Below are positions 43,947 through 56,112 of a DNA stretch of 64,000 nucleotides, piece after piece (position 1 is the first letter of the stretch; the number at the start of each line of letters is the position of its first letter). Where the stretch lies: assembly GCA_037042915.1 (NCBI GenBank), contig CM073193.1, forward strand, positions 9,238,001-9,302,000. Direction: 5' to 3'. The position numbers and the translations under genes were made by a program. The DNA is from Auricularia sp. M13. Its lineage: Eukaryota; Basidiomycota; Agaricomycetes; Auriculariales; Auriculariaceae. The notes beneath the pieces were generated by a model. The model worked only from the letters and a program-made list of their open reading frames with translations. It did not search any database and was not told the origin of the DNA.

Positions 43947-46208
43947 GGCGGGCGAAGGGCGGGATTGGGAAGGCCTCCACGCTTGCTTTGAGCTCGAAGC
44001 TCGTCTTATACTGTACATCGCGGGATCAATGACTTTGCTGAGCTGTCGAAGCATTGCGGCGCGGGCCCGGGGAATTAGAAGATGAGCTGATGTGGACGTG
44101 CGAGCCGCTTGGTGGCGCTGCCGCTGCTAGTTACAGGACAGTGACTGGCACCCGAAGGCCACTCGTGCGAATAAGCCAACGCCCCGTCGCACGTTGTTGC
44201 ACTGGTGCTGGTAAGGAAACAGATATCAGGTGACCTTGGGAATCCATGGCTGATAAGTGTGCGAAGTCTGTCCAGAGCGGGTCCGATTCATGCCAGGATC
44301 ACGCGCATGTGCTGTCGAAGCGTCCGGAACACGTCGCAAAGAACATATGGGGGTAATTCAGGCTGCGGCTGGGCAACGTCGAGCAGCTGCGTTTAGAACA
44401 TGTGTCTGGCCTTAGAGCGCAAGGCCTGTTTGCAAGGAAGCCCGCAGTAGCAGCCGTGCAAACGCTCGCATCGCACGCAAGTCACCGCCATTGGTAACTG
44501 GGGCCGCTTCTACAGACGCAGTTCCTGATCGAGAGAGTTGGAGTTCCTATTGGAGCGCAGAATTGGGTTTGGTCCCGCCACGGCGTCGTCGGCGCACAAT
44601 ACAGCACTGAACGGTCTGAAGATGAGGTGAAGGTTTGAGAAAGCCAGAAACGTCGGAGATCAAATTTCGACTCACTCCACCTGTAAATTTACAAAATCCC
44701 TCTGAAATTTCCAGCATCGATTCTGAATCTTCCCAACCCACACTTTATTTGGGCGGACTGACGGATTTCCGATTTCCCCGTCGGATTTTCCGGCCTACAA
44801 AGTCTCCGACATCATCATCACCGGCAAAAGGTCGACTTTTCCGAATCGCAAAAGTATCGTTGGCACTAACTGGAACGACTATCTGCCAATAGAAGATGCA
44901 AAGGAGACTACGCTATCACGGAACTTAAGAAGATAAAGTTTTCCCTTGAGTAAACTTATTTTTCTGATGATTTAGGGGAAGTTTGATATTTCATGGCGCC
45001 CGGCAAGTGACTGGATTTTCCAACGAAATTTTCCCAGTATGGAAAAGTTGTCCTTTCCCATCCGCCGGAGTGGAAAGTTCTTCCCAGGATGCTCTTTGTC
45101 GACATGCCGTCAAGACTAGAATTGAAACAGTGAATATGACAGGCGAGGCCATTAAATTGACGGTGGAGTCAGGATATTCTACTCTAATTTCAACCTTTTG
45201 ACCAGTGGGCCGCGCTTGCATTCGGCAGAGACCTGCGCCAGAGTGTTGAATGTTCTCGGAGGCCGAGAATCTGCAGAGAGTTCCTCCTGGAGATCAACGC
45301 TGACAGAATGTTTGAATTACCATATACTTCAATGGGGTGGCTGGCAACACTTACTAGAGCATAAGTCCCATAGGCCGTTCCGGCACCACCCGCTACCTTC
45401 ATAGACCCAATGTTTTCTGTCTATGAGAAGGTATGGACACAGTTGCAAGGTGAGTAGAATTTCCCTCATCAATAACCACTCTCTTGATGGACAAGTAATA
45501 GCTCATGCTGGACTCATGACAGCCAGTTTGGCACCTCACCCGCACACCAGACAATGCCAGCAGCTGTACCTAGTCTCTGTGATATTAGCGAGCACATTGT
45601 TCTCATTACCTTGGCATGAGACTTAATGACAGCTATGAACTCTGCAAGCAGCTGCAGCATGTGGCCACTAAGGTTAAGAACTGAACATATGTGCGCCCAA
45701 ATCGTTTGCTTAGTCCAATGCTTAATGCATGAGATTCGCTGCACATTGAACACAACACGTCTGCCACCCACATGTAATTATAAGCATTCTGGTACCGGGT
45801 GGAGGAAATTGAATGGGCGCACTCACGCGCGGCGCTGTGCGCCGCGCCGTTCGTGCGCCTAAATATGACTGAGGCGCTCATGCGAGGCGCTTCGCGCCTC
45901 GCCATTCGCGCCACGAACACTCTTACTAGGTTCACAAGTTACTATACCATTACCTACACAGGAACGTGAGCTCAAGAGTTGGCGGCGTGAGGAGCTGTGG
46001 CTAGAGCTGCATCAACCTCGGAACAACGGGCCCGCGGATGGGCACCTCATTGGGAAACGTCCGCGGAAGATTACCCTATTTATCGACCTGGGCATCAATC
46101 GAGAGATCTTGAGCCAAAACGCGTTGTATTGCAGATTTGGTCATCACACGCCAAAGACCCACTACAAGGTAGCGGGAATTTTGTAAGCACCCGGCAAGTG
46201 AGATTCGT
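43947..46208. other. Intergenic with TTTTCCG-rich stretch and paired hairpins
   Basis: No gene seen in 2.3 kb. About 44640-45080 is rich in TTTTCCG-like words shared with 18.9-19.4 kb. Two adjacent GC-rich hairpins lie at 45816-45912 (listed separately). Confidence 0.4.
45816..45912. repeat. Two adjacent related GC hairpins
   Basis: Hairpin 1 (45816-45859) has arms GGCGCACTCACGCGCGGCGC and the near-complement, with loop TGT. Hairpin 2 (45873-45912) has arms GGCGCTCATGCGAGGCGC and the near-complement, with loop TTC. The two are similar in sequence and lie 13 bp apart, which suggests a duplicated palindrome. Confidence 0.7.
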
Positions 46209-48407
46209 TTATACCCGCAACCCGGTCGTCCCGGCCAGTGCGTACGTTTCTTCGGCTGTTCTGGCTGTGTCAGCCACTCGACGCAGGTTCAGCAGGATTC
46301 TGCACGAGAGGGTCGCGTGTATTGCACGCTGCATACTGCAGAATCAAATGATGAGTGACTCGTGGACACGCCTAGGAAGATAGACATTAAAGTTGAACGC
46401 ACACTGCCAGGAGAATGATATACGATTCCCACTGGCGGCACGAGGCTCACATGAATCTTCAGATTCCGGCAATGACTGTGGGGAAGCGCACCGAGGTTGA
46501 GTAAACGATGGTCAGGTTGGCCAGAGATACCGCTGGTGGCAGCGTCAGGATCTGCATGTCTGAAAGCCGACATCGTGGCCTACCGAACATGAAGATAAAG
46601 AAGATGACGCCTGATGGATTGTCAGCGTTCGTATTTCATGGCGCGGGGCAGAGGTTTACCGTCCCGGTACAGCGCCGTCCTGAAGTTCGATGAACCATGT
46701 TTGACTAGGGCAGCAGCTCAGCTCTTTGCGTCAGAAATATCTTATGAGAAACTGCACTTACAGTGCTGCACTCCCTTTATCAGGGTCAGCATGACAATCA
46801 CTGTTTGTCCGTGGGTCAGCGATAGTGTTAAAGCACCCTTGTGCAGGACGCGTCGACGTTGGACAACTAACCGAGCTCAAATGCTGTCCAGCTCAGCCAG
46901 GCTATTCCAACCCTCCGCGAAGTTGAGCTGAGAAAGCATGCCGGAATAGCCGTGCTGACTGTGGGAGGTGTCCTAACTGCGACATACATATGAGATGCAT
47001 CGACGAAGGCCGCTTCGTTGAATATCAACAACGCACAGACGGATTCACGAGTATAGAGCACCATATGGTACATCAAGGTCGCCGTGAGGACGAGGAGTAT
47101 GGTACAGAGCGAGAGGAATATCGATCGCCTGCCATCCCAGATGGCCCATGTGCGGACGATAAGGACCACTGTGGTGAACGGTTACACATCATTCACATGT
47201 CCCTGGGCCAGAGGAATTGAGGCGCGCTGCGCACCTTCTGAGACCGTGGTGGTCACCACGACAGACCCTGTGCAATGCGAGAAAATGAGTCAGTTGAGGC
47301 GCCCGCGCTATGCTGTACAGTGTGCAGCCTCCGGAGCCGGAGGGCCAGACACTTGTCACTGACAGATTATATAAGCAAAAATGTTGTGGCAGGTGGCGGG
47401 CTCGGTTTCGTAGAACTCCACTGCACAATCAGCGTCAGCGTCAGCTCAAAAGTGAGATTGAAGCTGTGCGGCGTGCCAGATGCCCACGCACTGTAAATGA
47501 TGACGAGAAATTCAGGCCACGCCAGATATCGCATGAGGAGGAAGAGCACTTTTCCCGCGCCCCACGGCGCTGGCCAGATGAGCGACGCCTCAGCGGAGAG
47601 CGTCATGGCGTAGTCGTAGATCTGCATTTATTCAAAGGCGCCGCAAGTCAACTTGCTTGCTTGACGTCGGAGAGACGATTGGTGCGGCGCACGAATAGCG
47701 ATACAGCGGATACTGAGGAGGCCCGCGACGTGTGTTCAGCTGAATCTTCCGCGGCTGTATCTCAATCAGCACTGAGCATACCATGGAGATACTGCAGTAG
47801 CCCAGGACATGAGCAAGCGCAGGCTAGGGTGCTGTTGAAAACTGTTTGTTAATAACGTTGTTATTAACAAAGTGTTATTAACATGTTAATAACAGAGGAC
47901 CCCAGGAGGGCCTTGTTAAAAACAGATTTGAACACATCAATTGCTGAGGCCCTGGCACATTGCAGGGACATAAATCTACTTTTGTATGAGCCTGAGTGCC
48001 TCAACATGAACTCAAGCTTGTGTTTTGTAATCTCAGAAGGTATGGAGACCTAGGCCAACGCTCTCAGCTGTGAGTGTATGATGACTAAGCACTGCTCTGA
48101 GGCTTGGCCAAGGCTCCCAAAACCATCAACATGAGGTGTGAACACCACAACAGCTTGTGGCATCTCCTTCGTGCAGTAATAGTTGACAAGAACACTTACA
48201 AAGGGTCATAATTGGGTCATTACTGACTTTCTGAGCTTCCTTTGTTATATTATGTAAGTTTGTTATTAACAGTGTTTTTAACACTGTGTTAATAACAGGT
48301 TTTGTTAAAAACATGTTAAAAACTCCCGGGGAGTTTTTAACAGCACCCTAGCGCAGGCTGTAGATGTTGCAGGGAAGAAGAAGTACGCACGTGGACGTTC
48401 CTGCCAT
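46209..48407 (-). CDS. DUF6533 multi-pass membrane protein, copy B, 263 aa, with transposon in intron 1
   Basis: Exons in phase: 48407-48391, 47791-47782, 47621-47492, 47420-47364, 47267-47235, 47168-47037, 46976-46872, 46800-46762, 46704-46660, 46610-46584, 46532-46492, 46431-46403 and 46335-46209. Exon 1 is tentative (MAGTS) but its GTGCGT donor and phase 2 match the other copies; exon 2 is the same 10-nt microexon type. Exon 3 reads IYDYAMTLSAEASLIWP, WGAGKVLFLLMRYLAWPEF. Later helices include LIVRTWAIWDGRR and SIFLSLCTILLVLTATLMYH. The C-terminal tail (QRAIHATLSCRILLNLR) is shorter than in A and C. Intron 1 is 599 nt because of a 526-bp hAT-like element; without it, it would be 65 nt. The coding frame is otherwise intact. 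Confidence 0.85.
47825..48350. mobile_element. hAT-like miniature inverted-repeat element (MITE), 526 bp
   Basis: Terminal inverted repeats TAGGGTGCTGTTGAAAAC and, at the right end, the complement of TAGGGTGCTGTTAAAAAC. An exact 8-bp direct repeat GCGCAGGC flanks it at 47817-47824 and 48351-48358, the target-site duplication length of hAT elements. The interior has repeated TGTTATTAACA/TGTTAATAACA words near both ends and a palindrome AAAACTCCCGGGGAGTTTT near 48322-48342. No transposase frame is present, so it is non-autonomous. It lies in intron 1 of DUF6533 copy B. Confidence 0.88.
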
Positions 48408-49945
48408 GTTCCACCTGCCTAACAAGAGCTGCCAGCCTTGAAGCCTGAGACGGCATGTCGAATTCCATGACTGGCATGCGGTCAAGGGGTATCCGGGATC
48501 AAAATCAACGGCACCGGGTCGGTAACCGCTGCAATGCCAGCGACCAGGAGACATATATACTATATCCGCGGATATACCTCCGAATCCGCGGATTTGCCTC
48601 CGCTTTGTTCCGCTTCCGAGGTACATCATCACCGAGATCATCTTACCAGTGACAGAAGTCAGCCAGTGTTGCAACACACCTGGCACTGCATATATCTGCA
48701 TAGCTACATGAGAATACTCAAGTATCATGTCAGAAAAGTATCGTCTGCAACTCTGAAGAGATAGATCCGCCTCAGAGCTTCCATATGCACCTGGCCGGCC
48801 TCCGGCTCCGCCGGAGCCCGAGGTCGGCAACCTCTCTAGCGCAAGCTCGGAGGAGACATACATACTAACGTGATGTACCGGATTTTGCCGATGACCACCC
48901 CTTGCATGCGGTAGCAGCATCGCGTTATATAGGCTACATAGCAGAATGCCAACATGATACAGCCTCGATGGCAGATGCATTTAGGACGAAAACTAAAGCC
49001 TAGCGACATAGTTTGGGAGGCGATGGAAGCGTGCTTCTTCCGGATTGTTAGTGGGGTGGAGCAGACAGTTGCGTTCACCGCGAATCCTATTGCAGGCGAT
49101 TCAGTCACCCGCAACCTGCTTCCGCCGGCTCCCATGGAGAGTGTTTAAGATGCACAGTAGGCGTCAGCGCGACAGAGTCGGTCCCGCGACTACAGAAGAT
49201 CATTTTCGCACGGAATCGAGCACTGGCAAGTGTTCCACGTAGGAGCGAGGGGCACAGCGCACATATTTAGTCTCCTTCGCAGACTTTATGTTCGAAAGAT
49301 AATCGTTCGAAGTGAAGCACATATGTAGATAGAGCAAGACTGCCACGGCGATACCCAACGCGGAGCATCATGGTGTGAGCGCTGTCCCCATCCAGATTCC
49401 AGATTGCACCCAGGAACACACATAGAGGGACCAACCCCGTCGTGCAGTTGCAGCCCGAGCACATCCGAGGCATCCGAGTCGGGACCGAACTTCGCGAAGA
49501 ACCAAACCAAGGCGCACGCTGTCGTCGGCCAGTTCTGCGCGTCACAACAGGGAAACAGACCCCCATCTGTCCAGGCGGCAGAGGGCATCGCAGTGATACA
49601 TAGTGGCGCCAGCGCGTGATGTCTACCGTAGAGCTTTGAACGCCAAGCACCGGCAAATTCGAACGCACGACGACAGCACGCAGCCATCGTAGCCTTGAGA
49701 AGAGCCTGCAGAAATCCCAGCGCAGAGCTCCTTCAGTCCAGCCATCAGCGAGAACGAAACGTAAAAATAAAGACGATGCGTGGCGGAGTCCAGATCTAGT
49801 CCGACGAGTCGAACTCCCACCTCGCGGCGGAGAGTTGGGAAAATATTGCTGTACAGCTAATGACGTACACCCAATGCGCATTACAACTCCATTCTATGCA
49901 TGAATTACCTTCCACTCCCCACCGACACCGACACCGACACAGGCA
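48408..49945. other. Intergenic, no confident gene
   Basis: Long minus-strand frames (48348-48980, 49267-49881) exist but show no family motif or splice chain. A short GC palindrome near 48798-48818 (GGCCTCCGGCTCCGCCGGAG) is present. Confidence 0.35.
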
Positions 49946-52582
49946 TCAAATCTCCACAACACCCCCATTCGCCGCGACCGTGGCGGGCACAGCAGCAGAT
50001 GCCTTCTCGTTCTCCGAGTCGGTCTGGTCCGAGTCCAACCGCACCTCGCCCAGCTTCTCCTCCAAACCCGTCTCAGCCGCCCCATTCACCTCCGCCTGCC
50101 CGGTCTCCGCCTTCCCATTCACCTCCGTCTCCACCTTCCCATTCTCCCCCACACTCACCCCCACGCCCACGCCCGCAAACCCGCCAGGCACCACCAATCG
50201 CGCAACCCTTACGCGTCTCTCCTTCCCGCCGACACTGCCCACGCCGACCGCCTCGCCGCTCGCGTAGTCCCACACGATCGGCCCGACGGGCACCGTCTCC
50301 TGCCCGTCGTCGTGTTTGCCCGCGCCCTGGGGATCCCATTCGAGTAAAGACGCCAGATGTGCGTCGAGCCGCGGCATGTCCCCGAAGTTGAAGTGCAGCG
50401 TGCCGCCGTACTGTGTTGGGATGTTTGATGGGTCGATGTACTGCGGGTGGTGAGCGCGGGGAAGGCGCATGGGCGAGGAACATATGTAACGAAATGAAGC
50501 AGGTGACTCGGAGCGCGCAGGGAGGAGGAACGGCGGGAGGGCGCAATGGCAAGCTGGGAAGGATGCCTCGAAGGATATATGCAACGGCGAGGGAGGGCAG
50601 CGCGCGGTATGACGCGTCGAGGACGCAACGGGCGCGCAGACAGAATGAGCACGACGCCTGCTCACACGGCGCGCCCTTTTGTCCTCGCCCATCAACACGC
50701 GCACCGTACTCCCCGTCCAGCACCTCGTCCTCCCCGTCCAGCTCCTCCCGGTCCTCCCATCCCCGCGCGTGCGCTCCGGCAAGAGCACGGGGCGCCCTGT
50801 TCAGCACGGACTACGAGCACGCAGAATATGCGCGGACTACCAGCACGTAGAATATGCGCACTAGAGCGCGCAGCGTGCATCCGAGCGCGCCGCGTCCAGC
50901 GCACATCGTGAGAGGCCAAGCCCGCAGCGTGCGCACGAGAGCACGCAGCGTGCACACGGAAGCGCGGACTGTGGAGCATGGAGCCCGGAGAAAGAAAGCG
51001 GGGAGCAGTGAACAAAGCGAGGCAGCGGAACTGCGAGCCGCTCGTGCGCGATAGACATGAGGATACGTAGAAAGTGCGAGTAGAAGGGCAGATGGCAGAT
51101 GCTCTGGGTACGCCGGCCGTGCACACGCGCACGGGAGAGGGGCGCGCAATATAGCGCGACAGAGCCAAGTGTGCGCGCGCAGCGTGACCGGAAGATAGGC
51201 AGATGCCAGACATGCACCGTCGCGCTCCCGCTCACGACGGCACGCCCGCTTGATTCCGTCGGACGCCACCTCGCGCAGCGTGCTCCCCGTCCACCCCGCG
51301 CGCCGTGCTCCCCGCCCAGCAACGCGCAGCCCCCGCCAGGCATCCGGACCGTGAAAAATGAATTCGGAGCGTTCGAACCGTGGAAATTGTATGTGCGTGC
51401 AGACCAAGTGTGCAGAGTCCAGGTTACGAGGAAGAGCAGAAACACGCACCTTTGACAAAGTGGCGAACACCTCGGCCGGGTCGGACGGGAGGATGAAGAT
51501 CTTGCTCGTCGTGATCGGGTCGAACCATTTCTTGATCCAGCCCCAGACGGTCGGGAAGAACGACGGCGCGCCGATGATCTGCGGGGCGAGGCGCGCGACG
51601 GTGTCAGAGCAAGTGGGAGGGCGACCGAGCAGCGCGGGCGAGCGACAGTATCGATGCAGCAAACGGGCAGGCGCAAGATGGGAGGGCAGCAAGGAAGAAG
51701 TGAGTGTCAGCGCAACACATTGAAGGCGACAGACAAGACGCACGAAGATGCGGTCGAGCGTCTCTGGATAATGGGCCGTCGCGAGCTGGCTCGCGTCCTG
51801 CATGTGGCTGCGCAGGTTCCAGAACTGCCGCAGGCCGACGCCGGAGATGTCCACGATGTTGTTGCTCTGCGCCCCGCCAGCATCAGCGCAACCCACATGC
51901 GTGGCAGACGACGGACCTGGGTGATGGGCGTCTCGAGGTGCGGCCTGTCGCGCGCGGCGGTGCACAGCGGCATCACGAAGCGCGTCAAGTTCTCGTACAG
52001 CGCAAACAGGCGCAGCATCCGCGCGGGCGTCGGCGGCGGGTGCTTCGCTGTGGCATGGTGGTGGTTGAAGCCCGAGTGCGTATTATGGCTGAAGCTGGAC
52101 CCCTTGGCGTCGGGTTCGAACTCGAGGTCGGCGACGGAGGTGCGCTGGGACGAGCGCACATACGCCGACATCGTCTTGCTGTCGAGCGCGGCGACGCGGA
52201 AGACGTAGAGCGGGATGCCGCGGCGGTCGCGCCGGCCGGTCCACTGCGGGTACAGCCGCCGCGTCTCGTCGTAGTCGGCCACCTCGATCCGCGCGTACAG
52301 CGCGTCCAAGCGGTTCTGCGCGCGCCAGGCCGCGGTGTCGCTGAATTGCGCCACGGCGTCCGCCACGACGAACCGCCGCGCGCGCAGGAAGCGCAGCAGC
52401 GTCCCGTCGTCGTGCGACGGCGCCGGCGTCGACGTGTACAGTTGCTTTTCCGACAGCGCCGTCTTGAACGACGCCAGCGCGGCTGACTGCGCGCTGTCCA
52501 GGTGCCCGACGTATCCGCTCAGCGGGTCGGCCTCGGCGGTGGAGGACGAGCCCGCCTTTGGTTGAGGCGGCGCGGACGACAT
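49946..52582 (-). CDS. SEC14-like CRAL-TRIO lipid-transfer protein, 470 aa
   Basis: Exons 52582-51917, 51866-51744, 51578-51450 and 50440-49946; all phases agree. The N-terminal CRAL-TRIO-N region has DDGTLLRFLRARRFVVADAV. The lipid-binding lobe follows: PQWTGRRDRRGIPLYVFRV, NNIVDISGVGLRQFWNLRSH, then AHYPETLDRIF, APSFFPTVWGWIKKWFDP and TSKIFILPSD; YIDPSNIPTQYGG closes the fold. The C-terminus is long, Gly/Val and Glu-rich, with repeated NGKAETG-type units. SEC14 proteins exchange phosphatidylinositol and other lipids between membranes and support phosphoinositide signalling. Intron 3 is 1009 nt, against 50 and 165 nt for the others, and is filled with GCGC-rich repeated words (ACGCTGCGTGCTCTC). 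Part of this intron and the last exon are copied at about 60 kb. Confidence 0.9.
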
Positions 52583-53194
52583 GGCGGTAGAGTGCAAGGT
52601 GCAAGTTGACGGGTCGGAGTCCGCGCGGCCTGACCGAAACGGCGAGTCAGCAATGTGGCTGACCGTCACAAGCGCCCGTTGACCATCCCCGGGACGCGTC
52701 ATCCCGGCCCGCATCCCGCACCCCCTATCTCCTGCGCTAGCCTACTTTTGCGCTCGACGACGCATGGTGCAGCGGAAACTGGCAAGGCGAGCATCGCGAG
52801 TGACCTCCTCGGCGGCCGAGACGTCGCAGGACACTACGCCGGTCGGAGTCGGCGCGACTTGTTCTGCGGCGCCGGACTCGGAGATCATACCGCAAACGCC
52901 GCAAGAGACCACCACTGGCATTTCCTCCTCGCGCGATGGCGCCGAAAACGCGTATGTACATAAGCGGGCTAGTACAACGATCTATGACCATAGTAAATGC
53001 AGTTTCGGGAGAAAGTCGCAAATAGCAAATACAGTAACTTATATGCCTGATGCTCTTGCCCGTGATACACTGACAACCATGTCTGGCATCGACACTCGTC
53101 CGTGAATATCGTCCATACACACCTCCCCCCTCAGCGACGTCGTACAATCGTGATATGCAGCTACGTATACTGACACACACAACCCGCATCGCAG
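52583..53194. other. Intergenic, SEC14 promoter and DUF6533 copy C 3' flank
   Basis: No gene seen; only short frames without motifs. Confidence 0.4.
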
Positions 53195-55067
53195 TCACGA
53201 CGCCCCATTCCACGCACTGCCAGACGCCCGCTGCTTTCCCAATGCCGACTCCACAACATACCCCGGGCCGCCGGCGGATTCCACGCCAGTGGGATACCTC
53301 CAAGCAACGCTCGACTGCTGGTGGTGCATCGGGATGCCCGTCGACGCGTCGCACTCCCCGGACAACGACAGCGCGGTGCGGCCCAGCGACGCCGACTGCA
53401 GATGCATGATGATCTTGCACGACAGCATCGCGGTGAACGCGCGTTGCATCCTACCGCGCCAGTCAGTCGGGTCCTCCGTGCACGGTGCACGTACGTTCCG
53501 AATAGCGCGACGTATTCGTCCTGTGCGGAGTCAGCCATTCAGCGGGTGGGAAAGAGTGGGGGTGGGGGGAATTACTTACCGGCGCGGTGTAGATGAACAT
53601 GAGGTTCGCCAGGGAGAGTGCTGCCGTAGGTTTACAGCGCGGATTGCAGTGTTAGTGTGAGAATGGGTCGCCGTGACGCGTCGGACGTGGCTTACAGAAG
53701 AGGTAGATGAAGTAGAGTATGCCTGAGAAACCATTCACGTTAGAGAAAATAAAATAAAATAAATATAAAGAGGCGCACCGTCCCGGTACAGCGAGCGTAT
53801 GAGGTTCGAAGAATGTCCCGCGCGGACTGCCATCCAGGGCCCAGCCAATCAGAAAAAAAGAAAAAAAAAAAAAAGCGATTGAATCTCAGCACGCAGCGCG
53901 CTTGGGACGCACAATGCCGAATTCCGGGAATCAACGTGAGGACGACGATCACTGCCGGGCCAGGAGATGAGCAAAGTAAAGTAACGTCTCTCCGAAGCAA
54001 TGTATAGTGAATAGAGTCTCACGCAGCTCGAACGAGGTGACCAGGATCCAGGGGACGGCGAGGCGGTCTGTCGTGGACGAGATGACGCAGCCGCGGAGCA
54101 CGGGGATCGCGTCGGACGCCGGGATCACTGCATCGTCGTGAATTGATCATGAACAAGGCGCTCAGAGTCAGACTCGCCGCAGGTCCGACGTACGGACGGT
54201 GTGGTTGATGTAGTACGCAATGTTGACGGCGTCGGCGGCCGTCACGGCGGCGAGTAACAGTACGAGCGAGATGAGGATACGCCGGCTTGCGCCCCATAGT
54301 GCCCATGTACGCAGCACAAGGATCACTAAATGAAGCCCATGGTGAGTGTCCCTCGCATCCTTGAAGTTTTGAGGGAACCGAGTCGCACGCACTCTCCGTG
54401 ACGACGATGGCAACCGTTGTAGACCCTATAATACGTTCGCGTCAGGCTACCGACTCCGACTCCGTGAGTGGGATCCAGAGATCCCACTGGCAACGCACTT
54501 ACATGTTATGTATGTAAAGACGCCACGGCACAACTTCGGACCGACATCGAAGAGCTCGACTGGGCAATGGCAATGAATGGTCAGTCCGCACTGGCAGACG
54601 AACAGAGTCATGATTCGGAAGGTGGCTGACTGACTGTAGAGCGTGAGCAGGAGCTCGGGCCACACGGTGTACCGCATAAGCAAGAACAGCACCTTCCCGG
54701 CGTGCCAGCCGGTCGGCCACACGATCGCCACCTCGTCCGCGAACGACGTCAGGTAGTCGTAGATCTGATAGTGATACGGCACGCTGAGGAGGACGGATGG
54801 AGACCCCGCTGAACTTTTGGACCTACGTATACACTGGCAGCTGACACTAGTTCAATTGGAGGGTTCAGTCGACTTGTGATGAGCATCTTGCGGACTGCCA
54901 GGCGCACCATGCATAAACTAGCAGCAGCGCCGGTCGCGACGTGAGAATTGAACACAATCCATAAGTAAGTAGCGGAGCCTAGGAGAACGAATGAATGCGG
55001 GAATCGGACGCACATACACCACATGCGCGCGCTCGAGCGACTGCAACACGGCCTGCAGGTCGGTCAT
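53195..55067 (-). CDS. DUF6533 multi-pass membrane protein, copy C, 317 aa
   Basis: Thirteen exons, all in phase: 55067-55018, 54917-54908, 54764-54635, 54559-54503, 54425-54393, 54325-54194, 54127-54023, 53951-53913, 53826-53779, 53722-53696, 53620-53580, 53520-53495 and 53450-53195. The start MTDLQAVLQSLERAHV matches copy A (IQSLERAHV). Exon 2 is the 10-nt microexon TTTATGCATG. Exon 3 reads IYDYLTSFADEVAIVWP, WHAGKVLFLLMRYTVWPEL. Later helices: MILVLRTWALWGA, RILISLVLLLAAVTAADAVN, PWILVTSFEL, LIVVLTLIPG, ILYFIYLF. The tail holds AMLSCKIIMHLQSASLGRT and a long Gly/Ser-rich end. Intron 8 contains a T-run of about 15. Function of the family is not established. Confidence 0.92.
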
Positions 55068-56112
55068 CAGTGAGTGCCGCCAAGGGGGGAGGAGCTGGGA
55101 CTCGGATTGCTCTGACCATCATGCCTACTTATGGCCGGCAGGATTAATGCCATCTGCCGCTGCGCAGTCTGAGTGTGGGGGAAGACGTCGGACGGGTGTC
55201 AAGCATCCCATTTTCGGCATTTTCGGGACATCCCGTTGCGAAGCAGCGCGGGGCCGGGCGATATGATGATTGGCAGACGGGTTCAGCATGCCTGCATCGG
55301 ATACTTACTTAATTGGTGGATGAGGATAGGGCTGTGCTCCTTGATGGGATACTGTAAGTAATCTCGACTCGGAGGGCGAGCGAATGGGGTCCATTGCGGT
55401 GGAACACTTGACGGTGAAGAAGAGGAGAGGTCACGGCTAGCTACTGATGAGTACCGCCAGAGCAGCGACGATGTATGGGCTCATGCAGTGCACACGTGTC
55501 GCGAATGTGCCACCGTGACAGTCCTCGAGATTTGCCCGAACTTGACAGTAGGTATCGAGCAGAGACCGGAACAAAGCACAAGGAATCCGGCCAAGCACTG
55601 CAGCGCAATGCCTAGCGTCCGAAACCAGTCTTTTTTTTCGCCCTGCGCTGTGTGTTGACCCTCCCCGGGCGTAAAAAGAAGGGGAAAGCCGCCCGGACGT
55701 GTCAAGCAGATCTTGTTGATGACAGACGTTATAACGGATGGCCTATAGGTGCAGGATATGCGTCACGTCGCGTTTTAGAGATGCCGAGATGGTTGCTGAG
55801 TCGCCGCGCAAGGTCAGGAGCATGGGAAGACTCCAGAAGATCAAGTTGCAACTTCCGACTCCGACAACCGAACCTTGTCTTTCTCCCCGCTCGACCTCGA
55901 AACGATGAAAACAGACACTACTTATGACCTCATGCGACCCCGGCTCGTCTGCGATACCGCTGGAGTCCTAGTTTTGAAACACTCTGAGTTGCTCTGCCTA
56001 CAACCAAAATCGTCACATTATTTCACATGGGATGCTACATACTTGTTTCCAATGGGTATCTGCTAAGACTGACCCTCGCACTACCTACTCATACTGTCTT
56101 CAACGCGGCCCC
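55068..56112. other. Intergenic, no gene seen
   Basis: About 1 kb of short frames only. Includes the promoter of DUF6533 copy C and the 3' flank of hydrolase 1. Confidence 0.4.

Noticed and set aside
53850-53875. A/T run as a possible retroposon poly-A tail
   Set aside because: It lies inside intron 8 of DUF6533 copy C as a polypyrimidine-like tract, with no target duplication seen.
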